Shown here: in pieces, positions 8,032 through 16,106 of the stretch
How the letters are laid out: each line of letters begins with the position of its first letter
Position numbering within the stretch: position 1 is the stretch's first letter
Assembly: GCA_035281645.1 (NCBI GenBank)
Contig: DATEDN010000118.1
Span: forward strand, 1 to 33,809
Reading direction: 5' to 3'
DNA length: 33,809 nt
Source: JACCTH01 sp035281645
GTDB taxonomy: Bacteria > Actinomycetota > Acidimicrobiia > Spongiisociales > ZC4RG35
Notes under the pieces: generated by a model
What the model saw: only the letters and a program-made list of their open reading frames with translations
What the model was told of the DNA's origin: nothing
Database searches by the model: none
Position numbers and translations under genes: made by a program

Positions 8032-9189
8032 GTGGAGATCGATATCGGCATCGGGAAGTCGGCCCGTCAGGCCTACGGGTTCGACGACATCGCCATCGTT
8101 CCCTCTCGAAGGACCCGTGACCCCGACGACGTCGATATCTCCTGGCAGCTCGAGGGCTTCCGCTTCGACCTACCCATGCTGGGCTCGGCGATGGACGGCG
8201 CCATCAGTCCGGAGACTGCGATCGCCATCGGCCGTTTGGGGGGCGTTGGGGTTCTCAATCTCGAGGGTCTCTGGACCCGCTATGAGGACCCTGAGCCGTA
8301 TTTCGACGAGATTGCGGAGCTCCCGGCCGAGAAGGCGACCCAGCGGATGCAGGAGATCTACCTCGAGCCGGTGAAGGAACACCTCGTCAAGGAACGAGTC
8401 GAGGAGATCAAGTCGTCGGGGGTAGTCACTGCAGGCAGTCTTACCCCGCAACGGGTTCGGGAATTCGGCGCCTCTGCCCTCTCTGGGGGCCTCGACGTTC
8501 TGGTCATCCAGGGGACGGTCGTGTCGGCCGAGCACGTATCCACCCGGAGCGAACCGCTCAACCTTGCTGAGTACATCGCCCGTTGCGATTTGCCGGTGAT
8601 CGTGGGGGGATGTGCCTCCTACAGCACCGCCCTTCATCTCATGCGAACGGGCGCAGCCGGGGTCTTGGTGGGGGTGGGCCCCGGAGCAGCGTGCACCACC
8701 CGAGGCGTTTTGGGAGTCGGAGTACCGCAGGCCACCGCCATCGCCGACGCCGCCGGAGCTCGGATTCGGCATTTGGACGAGACCGGTCGCTATGTGCAGG
8801 TCATTGCCGATGGCGGTATGCGCACCGGAGGTGATGTCGCTAAGGCCATCGCCTGTGGCGCCGACGCCGTGATGATCGGCTCGCCTCTGGCTAGCGCCGA
8901 CGAAGCGCCTGGTCGTGGCTTCCACTGGGGAATGGCGACTTTCCATCCCACCCTGCCCCGCGGCGCCCGGGTCCAGGTAGGAAGGCTCGGTTCGCTGGCT
9001 GAGATCCTTGTCGGACCGGCCCACGAGAACGACGGTCGCCGCAACCTCTTTGGCGCCCTTCGGGTGTCGATGGCCACCTGCGGCTACTCGGACGTCAAAG
9101 CTTTCCAAAAGGCTGAGATCATGCTTGCCCCCTCGATGCAAACCGAGGGCAAGGCACTGCAAAAGGCGCAACGAGTCGGCATGGGATGA
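8032..9189 (+). CDS. guaB3: GuaB3 family IMP dehydrogenase-related protein
   Basis: TIM-barrel protein of the IMPDH/GMP reductase superfamily, 385 aa and without CBS domains, as in the actinobacterial/cyanobacterial GuaB3 clade. The flavin/nucleotide-style loop VGVGPGAACTTRG carries the putative catalytic cysteine C221, and ADGGMRTGGDVAKAIACGADAVMIG is the conserved phosphate-binding region. GTG 8032 follows AAGGAG (8021-8026) with good spacing; GTG 8026 overlaps that site and is less likely. Its stop overlaps guaA by ATGA, so the two are translationally coupled, tying it to guanine nucleotide synthesis or salvage. Whether it oxidises IMP or reduces GMP cannot be decided here. Confidence 0.9.
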   Translation: MEIDIGIGKSARQAYGFDDIAIVPSRRTRDPDDVDISWQLEGFRFDLPMLGSAMDGAISPETAIAIGRLGGVGVLNLEGLWTRYEDPEPYFDEIAELPAEKATQRMQEIYLEPVKEHLVKERVEEIKSSGVVTAGSLTPQRVREFGASALSGGLDVLVIQGTVVSAEHVSTRSEPLNLAEYIARCDLPVIVGGCASYSTALHLMRTGAAGVLVGVGPGAACTTRGVLGVGVPQATAIADAAGARIRHLDETGRYVQVIADGGMRTGGDVAKAIACGADAVMIGSPLASADEAPGRGFHWGMATFHPTLPRGARVQVGRLGSLAEILVGPAHENDGRRNLFGALRVSMATCGYSDVKAFQKAEIMLAPSMQTEGKALQKAQRVGMG

Positions 9190-10709
9190 CGGTTCTCGTC
9201 GTCGACTTCGGTGCCCAGTACGCCCAACTGATAGCCCGCCGAGTCCGCGAAGCCCATGTCCATTCTGAGATCGTTTCCCGCCAGATCAAGGCCGACCAGA
9301 TTCGGGAGAAGCAGGCCGAGGCATTGATTCTCTCCGGGGGGCCGGCTTCGGTATACGCAGACGACAGCTACCGGATCGACCCCGCCATCCTCGAACTCGG
9401 GATACCGATCCTTGGCATTTGCTACGGGCACCAACTGCTGGCCGACCTCGCTGGGGGATCGGTCGCTCGTACCGACCTGGCCGAGTTTGGTCGAACCAAG
9501 GTCGAAATCGCCCCCGGATCCCACCTGCTCTCGGGCCTGCCATCCGAGCTCACCACCTGGATGAGCCATCGCGATGCGGTGGCCAATCCGCCGCCCGGGT
9601 TTCGGGCCGTGGCGCAGTCACGAGGATCGCAGGTGGCGGCGATGGAGGACCCCGAGCGTGGACTCTTCGGAGTCCAGTTCCACCCCGAGGTCTCTCACAC
9701 CGAGCGGGGCCAGGACATCTTCAAGCGTTTCCTCTATGACATCTGCGGGCTCGCTCCCACGTGGACCTCACACTCGATCATCGAGGCAGCCATCGAGCGC
9801 GTGCGTCAGCAGGTGGGATCGGCTCAGGTCATCTGCGGCCTGTCGGGAGGAGTGGACTCAGCTGTGGCTGCGGCCATCGTCCACCGCGCGGTGGGAGATC
9901 AGCTCACCTGCATTTTTGTTGATCACGGTCTCCTCCGGGAAGGCGAGGCCGAGCAGGTCGAGGAGACCTTTCGCCAGCATTTCAAGGTTGATTTGATCAC
10001 GGTCAAGGCCGCGGATCTCTTCCTCGAGCGTCTGTCGGGAGTCACTGACCCCGAGCAGAAGCGGAAGGTGATCGGGGAACTGTTCGTGCGAGTCTTCGAG
10101 GAGGCCTCGTCGGCGATACCAGACGCCCGTTTTTTGGTTCAGGGGACTCTCTATCCCGACGTCATCGAGTCAGGGGGATCGAGCGCTGCCACTATCAAAA
10201 CCCATCACAACGTCGGAGGTCTTCCTGCCGACATGCGTTTTGAGCTCGTCGAGCCGTTGCGGGATCTCTTCAAGGACGAAGTGCGTGCCATCGGGGCCGA
10301 GATGGGCCTGCCGGAAGACATAGTCTGGCGTCAGCCCTTTCCCGGCCCGGGTTTGGCAGTGCGGATCATCGGCGAGGTCACCCTGGAGCGGCTCGAGATC
10401 CTGCGGGCGGCCGATGCCATTGTCACCGAGGAGGTCGCCCGGGCCGGGTTGGCCCGAGAGCTGTGGCAGGTCTTCGGGGTGTTGCTCGGAGTGAGGACGG
10501 TGGGAGTGCAGGGCGATGGTCGCTCCTACGCCCACCCCCTGGTGATGCGGGCGGTGAAGAGTGAAGACGCCATGACCGCCGACTGGGCTCGGCTCCCGTA
10601 CGACCTCCTCGATTCGATCAGTTCCCGGGTGATTGCCGAGGTCGGAGGCATCAACCGGGTGGCCTACGACATCTCCTCTAAACCCCCGGCCACGATTGAA
10701 TGGGAGTAG
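9186..10709 (+). CDS. guaA: GMP synthase (glutamine-hydrolysing)
   Basis: Converts XMP to GMP with ATP and glutamine, the last step of guanine nucleotide synthesis. The 507-aa protein has an N-terminal class I glutamine amidotransferase (catalytic cysteine in GICYGHQ near residue 80, FHPEVSHTE carrying His and Glu). This is followed by the ATP-pyrophosphatase domain (GLSGGVDSA PP-loop near residue 220) and the GMP synthase dimerisation domain ending in KPPATIEWE, the family's invariant C-terminus. The ATG is inside the guaB3 stop (ATGA overlap). A short GC hairpin directly follows its stop. Confidence 0.98.
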   Translation: MTVLVVDFGAQYAQLIARRVREAHVHSEIVSRQIKADQIREKQAEALILSGGPASVYADDSYRIDPAILELGIPILGICYGHQLLADLAGGSVARTDLAEFGRTKVEIAPGSHLLSGLPSELTTWMSHRDAVANPPPGFRAVAQSRGSQVAAMEDPERGLFGVQFHPEVSHTERGQDIFKRFLYDICGLAPTWTSHSIIEAAIERVRQQVGSAQVICGLSGGVDSAVAAAIVHRAVGDQLTCIFVDHGLLREGEAEQVEETFRQHFKVDLITVKAADLFLERLSGVTDPEQKRKVIGELFVRVFEEASSAIPDARFLVQGTLYPDVIESGGSSAATIKTHHNVGGLPADMRFELVEPLRDLFKDEVRAIGAEMGLPEDIVWRQPFPGPGLAVRIIGEVTLERLEILRAADAIVTEEVARAGLARELWQVFGVLLGVRTVGVQGDGRSYAHPLVMRAVKSEDAMTADWARLPYDLLDSISSRVIAEVGGINRVAYDISSKPPATIEWE

Positions 10710-10722
10710 CGGCGGGGCCGCT
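10708..10722 (+). terminator. Short GC hairpin after guaA
   Basis: Stem agcggc/gccgct with a 3-nt loop overlapping the guaA stop codon, without a U-tract. It could end or slow guaA transcription; the function is uncertain. Confidence 0.35.
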
Positions 10723-10798
10723 TGAGTCGGGGTGCGGCTCAACTCGCAAGCCCCTGGGGCCGATGTTGGATAACAACCGATTCTGAGCTGGGAAATCC

Positions 10799-12835
10799 GT
10801 GGATATCTCCCTTTCGACCGAACTGATCGACATTTATCGCGACGAGATCGCGGAGCGCTCGCGCCGGCTCAGCCAGGGTGCCCGCATGCTGGCGGACTCC
10901 CTCCCGCCCAGGTCGGAGATGAGCGAGTTGATCCGCGATGCCCACACCATCAAGGGCTCCTCGCGAGTGGTGGGACTTCCGGAGATGGGCCACGCTGCCG
11001 CCTTCGTCGAGCACGTCTGGAAACGACTCGAGAGTGGGGATCTCCTGCCCACGGCCCGGACGAGCGAGGAGCTGGAAAAACTGTGCACCTTCCTGCCTGA
11101 TGGCGCACAGCAAGAAGCGGCAGGCGTGACGTCTCGCCTCCGGGCCCTGGTGGCGGCGGCCGAGGCGGCGGTCACCGGAACCACATTGGTCCCCACCACA
11201 CCTACACCCAGCGAGACGCCGGTTGAGATGGGTACCAGCTCGCTGGGAGGGCTTCTCGCCGAGGTGGAGTTGGCGATGCGATCGGGGGTATCGCGGGTCG
11301 ACACCATGGACCTCTATCAGCTCATCAACCAGGCCGTGGAGGTTTCCCTCGACGCCGAGGGACTATCCGATCTCGCCCTGGTTCAACTCGACGGAGCCGA
11401 CCCCGCCAAGCTGATGGCGGCTTGGCGCGGTCAACTGCGCCGGATGGCGATGGCGGTCGGCAACCTGCAATCGCTGGCGGTGGCACTGGCCAACGCCCCG
11501 TTGAGCTCGGTCACGGATACGTTCCCCCAGTTCGTCCGCTACGTCGGACGCAAGCTCGGCAAGGAGGTCCAGTTCGACGCCAGCGGCGAGGACATCCAAC
11601 TCGATAGACAAATCGTCGAGCTCATGCGTGAGCCGCTTCGCCACCTCTTGGTCAACGCCGTCGATCATGGGCTCGAGACACCAGCGGAGCGGGTCTCGCT
11701 CGGCAAGTCGGCCACCGGCATCGTTTCTCTGAGCGCTCGCCGCGAAGGAGAGAAGGTGGTCGTGGTGATCTCCGACGATGGCAGAGGCATCGACTGGAAG
11801 GCGGTCCAGGACGCCGCCATCCGGCGTGGGCTTCCCGCCGACAAGTCCGACCTCTCCTCGCTCCTATTCCTCCCGGGCTTCTCGACTACCACCGTCACTC
11901 ACGACTTCTCCGGCACCGGGGAGGGGCTCTCCACCGTGTCCGACGTGCTCGAGCGCGTCAACGGCATGATTCAGCTCGAATCGGTGCCGGGCCTGGGGAC
12001 CTCGGTCACCATCATCCTCCCCGTCTCCCTGGTCCTCCAGAACGTGGTTGTGCTCGCCGACGGCTCCAACTTCTGGGGGATTCCCGAGGCGGCGGTACAG
12101 GCCACGATCATCCCCTCCGGTGCCGACGTGGTGGATAACGAGGGGGTCTTGCGGGCGCGTTTCCAGTCCCAGGAATTGCCGGTGGTGTCGATGGCGTCGG
12201 CCATGGGGAAAGAAGCGGCCGGACCCGAATCCGAGCTTCTAATCGTTTCTACCCGCAGCGGCCCTGTGGCAGTGGCGGTAAACGAGATTCTCGGCAAGCG
12301 CCGGGTGGCAGTGAAAGGCCTCGGACCGATCCTCGGCGGCTCTCGAAATATCACCGGAGCAGCCCTGCTCGGCGGGGGGGAGGCCCTGGTAGTGGTCGAC
12401 CCCAACTATCTCGGCGAGTACAGCCGGGAGTCACAGCCCCGCGGTGAAGCTCTCTATCGAATCTTGGTGGTCGACGACTCGGCCGGCGTCCGCCAGCTGA
12501 TCTCCGCAGCGCTCGCCGGGCGCGGCTTCGATGTCGAGGTGGCCGAGGGAGCCCGCGAGGCGATCCTGGCATTGTCCTCGAGACGATTCGACTGCTTGGT
12601 GGTCGACTTCGCCATGCCCCGTTCCAGTGGTGTCGATCTCGTTCGAACTCTCCGGGCTGGTGGCGTCTCAATTCCGATGGTTATGGTTTCTGGTGTGGCG
12701 AACGCGGAAGAGCAGCAAGCGGCCTGGGATGCCGGTGTAGACGCATACTTGGAAAAAGGCGATCTGCGCCTCGGGTCTCTGGCGGCGACGATTCGAACGC
12801 TCCTCGACGAAAGGCTCCCGAAGGACGAAGCGTGA
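10799..12835 (+). CDS. CheA-type hybrid histidine kinase with CheW-like and receiver domains (FrzE-like layout)
   Basis: A 678-aa cytosolic signalling protein. An N-terminal Hpt domain has DAHTIKGSS with H49. A central CheA HATPase follows, with N box LLVNAVDHGLE, ISDDGRGID and a degenerate G2 loop SGTGEGLS. A CheW-like regulatory domain spans about 405-530. The C-terminal receiver (about 555-670) starts YRILVVDDS and has phosphoacceptor D603 in VVDFAMP. The canonical CheY-docking P2 domain is not evident. CheA-CheY fusions of this kind (FrzE, ChpA, PixL) control pilus or surface behaviour as well as chemotaxis. No CheW, CheR, CheB or chemoreceptor gene is nearby. The GTG start has no strong ribosome site. 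The gene overlaps the following kinase by GTGA. Confidence 0.88.
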   Translation: MDISLSTELIDIYRDEIAERSRRLSQGARMLADSLPPRSEMSELIRDAHTIKGSSRVVGLPEMGHAAAFVEHVWKRLESGDLLPTARTSEELEKLCTFLPDGAQQEAAGVTSRLRALVAAAEAAVTGTTLVPTTPTPSETPVEMGTSSLGGLLAEVELAMRSGVSRVDTMDLYQLINQAVEVSLDAEGLSDLALVQLDGADPAKLMAAWRGQLRRMAMAVGNLQSLAVALANAPLSSVTDTFPQFVRYVGRKLGKEVQFDASGEDIQLDRQIVELMREPLRHLLVNAVDHGLETPAERVSLGKSATGIVSLSARREGEKVVVVISDDGRGIDWKAVQDAAIRRGLPADKSDLSSLLFLPGFSTTTVTHDFSGTGEGLSTVSDVLERVNGMIQLESVPGLGTSVTIILPVSLVLQNVVVLADGSNFWGIPEAAVQATIIPSGADVVDNEGVLRARFQSQELPVVSMASAMGKEAAGPESELLIVSTRSGPVAVAVNEILGKRRVAVKGLGPILGGSRNITGAALLGGGEALVVVDPNYLGEYSRESQPRGEALYRILVVDDSAGVRQLISAALAGRGFDVEVAEGAREAILALSSRRFDCLVVDFAMPRSSGVDLVRTLRAGGVSIPMVMVSGVANAEEQQAAWDAGVDAYLEKGDLRLGSLAATIRTLLDERLPKDEA

Positions 12836-13731
12836 GTCCTGACCTCACCCTGTGGGTGGCTGGGGGCATAGCGGCGATATCGGTTGTGATCGTCGCCTGG
12901 TGTCTCCGTTTGGCCACCGCCGCCCGCGCCAAGGAACGATTGGCCCGCCAAGAGGCCGACGATGCCCGGCATATCAAGAACGACTTTGTCTCGATGGTGA
13001 GTCACGAGCTCCGTACTCCGCTTACCTCGATTGCCGGGTTCGCTCAGACCCTTTCCTCTGACTGGACCCGTCTTTCCAAACCCGAGATCGAGGAATTCCT
13101 CGGCTACATCGCCAAGCAAGCCAACTATCTGGGGGACTTGGTGGAGGACGTGTTGGTCATCCCACGGCTCGAGGCAGGTCGGCTTCGGTTCAAATCGGAA
13201 GTGTTCGATCTGGGAGAGATGATCGGCGAGGTTGCCCAGATGCTCTTCTCGACTTCGGGGGGCGGGGAGGCGGCGGTGTCGATTCCCCACGGGGTCAGGG
13301 TGCAGGCCGACGCCAAACGGGTACAACAGGTGATCCGCAACCTGCTCGAAAATGCCCGCAAATACGGGGGCGATCAGGTCTTGGTGGAGGGGCTCACCCA
13401 CGGAGAGCAATACGTGCTGGTGGTCTCCGACAACGGCCCCGGCGTACCGGACGGGGCCACCGACACCATCTTCGAGCACTTCGAACAGATCTCGAAGGGA
13501 GATTCCCGCTCGTCCTCGGGGATCGGCCTCGGTCTTCCGATCGCTCGCAGTCTCGCCCGCGCCATGGGCGGCGATGTTTGGTACGAGCGACGGTTCCCCA
13601 CCGGAAGTCGCTTCTGCTTCTCCTTGCCGGCCGACGCCCTCGTGGCTGACGAGCCGGAATCCCCACCGACTTCCGAGCCAGACATGAGACATCAGACGTC
13701 AGACGTCAGACTTCTCAAATCTGAAATCTGA
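12832..13731 (+). CDS. Membrane-anchored sensor histidine kinase
   Basis: A 299-aa kinase with one N-terminal membrane helix (about residues 5-25). HisKA has the phosphoacceptor H58 in VSHELRTPL, and the HATPase shows N box RNLLENARKYGG, SDNGPGVP and SSGIGLGLP. It lacks an extracytoplasmic sensing domain. Its GTG start overlaps the stop of the CheA hybrid (GTGA), so the two are made together and the receiver of that protein is a candidate partner. The last 12 or so residues are encoded by a heptanucleotide repeat tract (13693-13737) and are unlikely to be functional; the original C-terminus probably lay shortly before. Confidence 0.9.
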   Translation: MSPDLTLWVAGGIAAISVVIVAWCLRLATAARAKERLARQEADDARHIKNDFVSMVSHELRTPLTSIAGFAQTLSSDWTRLSKPEIEEFLGYIAKQANYLGDLVEDVLVIPRLEAGRLRFKSEVFDLGEMIGEVAQMLFSTSGGGEAAVSIPHGVRVQADAKRVQQVIRNLLENARKYGGDQVLVEGLTHGEQYVLVVSDNGPGVPDGATDTIFEHFEQISKGDSRSSSGIGLGLPIARSLARAMGGDVWYERRFPTGSRFCFSLPADALVADEPESPPTSEPDMRHQTSDVRLLKSEI

Positions 13732-13737
13732 AATCTG
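13693..13737 (+). repeat. Two facing heptanucleotide repeat runs
   Basis: (cagacgt)x2 plus cagac (13693-13711) is followed by (aaatctg)x3 (13717-13737). The reverse complement of the second unit is cagattt, so the two runs form an imperfect inverted repeat with period 7 and 5 of 7 positions paired per unit. The left part lies inside the 3' end of the kinase gene and supplies its stop codon. A second small repeat, gccggc-ggca-gccggc, follows at 13741. Confidence 0.8.
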
Positions 13738-13817
13738 CGAGCCGGCGGCAGCCGGCGACCTCTCATCATGAATAACGCCTTTGTGATTCTGGCCCCTTCC
13801 CCCGGTACGATGGGGAA

Positions 13818-16040
13818 GTGCACGCGGAGTGGTTTCAGAACGACCTCTTGGTCGATTCACCATTACTGGCTGAGCTCAACCCGGCCCAGAGAGAAGCCGT
13901 CGCGGCCACCGATGGCCCGGTCCTGGTGGTGGCGGGGGCGGGATCGGGCAAGACCCGGGTCCTCACCTATCGGATCGCCCATCTGATCCGTGACCTCGGC
14001 GTCGCCCCGGACTCCATCCTCGCCATCACCTTCACCAACAAGGCCGCCGAAGAGATGCGAAGCCGGGTGGCCCGGCTGGTCGGTCGAGCCACCAGAGCCA
14101 TGTGGGTGTCGACCTTCCACTCCGCCTGTGTCCGGATTCTCCGGCGCGAGGCACCGCGGCTGGGCTACCGATCGGGCTTTTCCATCTATGACGAGGACGA
14201 CTCGGTGCGCCTCGTGACGATGTGCATAAGGGATCTCGACCTCGACCTTAAGCGTTTCCCACCCAAGGGGATCAAGGAGACCATTTCCCGAGCCAAGAAC
14301 GAGCTGATCGACTACGAGTCCTATGCCACGAGCAACCAAGGCTTTTACCACGAGCAGGTCGCCGACATCTACCGCCTTTACCAGCAGAGATTGCTCGAGG
14401 CCTCGGCGATGGACTTCGACGATCTGCTGATGATCACCGTCGAATTGCTCGGCGCCTTCCCCGACGTGGCCGAGCATTACCAGGAGCGATTTCGATACAT
14501 CCTGGTTGACGAGTACCAGGACACCAACCGCGCCCAATACGCGCTGGTGAAGATCCTGGCTGCGAAACATCGCAACCTCTGCGTGGTGGGTGATGGCGAC
14601 CAGAGCATCTACCGCTGGCGGGGAGCGGACATCCGCAACATCGAGGACTTCGAAAAGGACTACCCCGATGCCCGGATCATCGTCCTCGACCAGAACTACC
14701 GGTCGACCTCCCGAATCCTCGACGCGGCCAACGCTGTCATCTCCAACAACCCCCGGCGCACTCCTAAGCACCTTTGGAGCGACCGCGGCGCCGGAGACCT
14801 CGTGGTGCGATTTGAAGGAGAGGATGAGCACGACGAGGCCGGGTTCGTGGCCGACGAAGTGGAGCGATTGGTCGAGGGTGGGTTCAACCAATCGGACGTG
14901 GCCGTGTTCTACCGCACCAACGCCCAATCGCGGGTGATTGAGGAAGTCCTCGTCCGTCGGGGAGTGCCCTATCGAGTGATCGGCTCGGTCAAGTTCTATG
15001 AGCGCAAGGAGATCAGGGACGCCATCGCCTACTTGCGGGCGATCGTCAATCCCGACGACGCCGTGGCTTTGAAGCGAATCATCAACGAGCCCAAGCGGGG
15101 GATTGGCAGCACCAGTGTCGCTCACCTCGATCGATTCGCCCAGGATCATCGAATCGGTTTTGGCGAGGCTCTGCACCGGGCCGCCGAGATACCTCAACTC
15201 ACCGGGCGAGCCCAGCGACAGGTCCTCGAGTTCGCCGGGATGCTCGACCTCATCCGGATGAAGGCTGACACCGGTGGCATCGGGGCCGCAATCGAAGCGG
15301 TCCTCCACGACACTGGCTATCTGGCTGCCCTCGAAGCCGAGCGCTCCATCGAAGCCCTGGGTCGGATCGAAAACCTGCGAGAGCTGGGATCGGCGGCGAC
15401 TGAGTTCCGTATCTCCACCGAAGGGGCGGTGATCGATGGCGTCGAGTGGGATTCGCTCTCCAACCTCGCCCGACTCGAGCTTTTCCTGGAGACGGTCTCC
15501 CTCCAGAACGAAACCGACGAACTAGACGAGGGCGCCGGGGCCGTCACCCTGATGACGATCCACAACGCCAAGGGTCTCGAGTACCCAGCGGTCTTTCTGG
15601 TGGGGATGGAGGACGGGGTCTTTCCTCACGCCCGCACGCTTTCCGATCCGGCCGAGCTCGAGGAAGAGAGGCGCCTCGCTTACGTGGGGATGACCCGAGC
15701 CCGCGACCGCCTTTATCTCACCTCGGCCTGGAAGAGGATGCTCTTCGGGGCCAGCAACTACAACACCCCGTCGCGGTTCCTCAAGGAGGTCCCCTCCCAT
15801 CTGCTCGAGAAGGCGGGGAAGCGCAAGCGGACCACCAACGCCGAGGCCGCCTGGTCAGGGAGGAGCACTCTCAGCCCCGACAGCCTGGTCCAGGGGGACC
15901 GGGTCCGTCACGACAAATGGGGCTTGGGCTCGATACGCGAGGTCATCGGGGAGGGGGACCGGGCGGAGGTGGAGGTGCTCTTCGACAACGAGGGAGCCAA
16001 GCGATTGCTGCTGGCCTGGGCCCCACTGGAGAAGGTGTAA
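13818..16040 (+). CDS. pcrA: ATP-dependent DNA helicase PcrA/UvrD
   Basis: Superfamily 1A 3'-5' helicase for nucleotide excision repair and removal of RecA or blocked RNA polymerase. All seven motifs are present: AGAGSGKT (I), TFTNKAAEEM (Ia), VDEYQDTN (II), GDGDQSIYRWRGA (III), LDQNYRS (IV), MTIHNAKGLEYP (V) and YVGMTRARDRLYL (VI). The C-terminus (GDRVRHDKWGLG) is the Tudor-like RNA-polymerase-interaction domain of PcrA. At 740 aa the length is usual. The GTG start lies 6 nt after a TACGAT -10-like box (13806-13811), suggesting a leaderless transcript. It converges with transaldolase. Confidence 0.96.
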   Translation: MHAEWFQNDLLVDSPLLAELNPAQREAVAATDGPVLVVAGAGSGKTRVLTYRIAHLIRDLGVAPDSILAITFTNKAAEEMRSRVARLVGRATRAMWVSTFHSACVRILRREAPRLGYRSGFSIYDEDDSVRLVTMCIRDLDLDLKRFPPKGIKETISRAKNELIDYESYATSNQGFYHEQVADIYRLYQQRLLEASAMDFDDLLMITVELLGAFPDVAEHYQERFRYILVDEYQDTNRAQYALVKILAAKHRNLCVVGDGDQSIYRWRGADIRNIEDFEKDYPDARIIVLDQNYRSTSRILDAANAVISNNPRRTPKHLWSDRGAGDLVVRFEGEDEHDEAGFVADEVERLVEGGFNQSDVAVFYRTNAQSRVIEEVLVRRGVPYRVIGSVKFYERKEIRDAIAYLRAIVNPDDAVALKRIINEPKRGIGSTSVAHLDRFAQDHRIGFGEALHRAAEIPQLTGRAQRQVLEFAGMLDLIRMKADTGGIGAAIEAVLHDTGYLAALEAERSIEALGRIENLRELGSAATEFRISTEGAVIDGVEWDSLSNLARLELFLETVSLQNETDELDEGAGAVTLMTIHNAKGLEYPAVFLVGMEDGVFPHARTLSDPAELEEERRLAYVGMTRARDRLYLTSAWKRMLFGASNYNTPSRFLKEVPSHLLEKAGKRKRTTNAEAAWSGRSTLSPDSLVQGDRVRHDKWGLGSIREVIGEGDRAEVEVLFDNEGAKRLLLAWAPLEKV

Positions 16041-16050
16041 GGCACCCTCC

Positions 16051-16093
16051 GTCGCCTACGGCGACACCTCCCCCAACGCTTCGCTGGGGGAGG
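16051..16093. terminator. Tandem hairpins between convergent pcrA and tal
   Basis: Two perfect stem-loops: gtcgcc-tac-ggcgac (16051-16065) and a 9-bp stem cctccccca/tgggggagg with a 9-nt loop (16067-16093). They lie just past the pcrA stop and 13 nt before the tal stop on the other strand. Neither strand has a U-run, so a repeat element recruited as a transcription boundary is as likely as a true intrinsic terminator. Confidence 0.6.
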
Positions 16094-16106
16094 AAACTGG
16101 AACCGC

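Noticed and set aside
10723..10798. Riboswitch between guaA and the CheA gene
   Set aside because: Only short imperfect pairings are visible; no known purine, guanidine or cyclic-di-GMP riboswitch core could be recognised.
12454..13692. Minus-strand open frame opposite the CheA receiver and second kinase (412 codons)
   Set aside because: Antisense to two genes with intact signature motifs; no family resemblance.
13693..13737. Possible CRISPR-like array
   Set aside because: Repeat units are 7 nt with no spacers and no cas genes; it is a simple tandem repeat.
13863..15308. Long open frame on the minus strand opposite the helicase gene (481 codons)
   Set aside because: It lies entirely antisense to pcrA, whose seven helicase motifs are intact; its translation is low-complexity and resembles no family. 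It is a GC-driven shadow.
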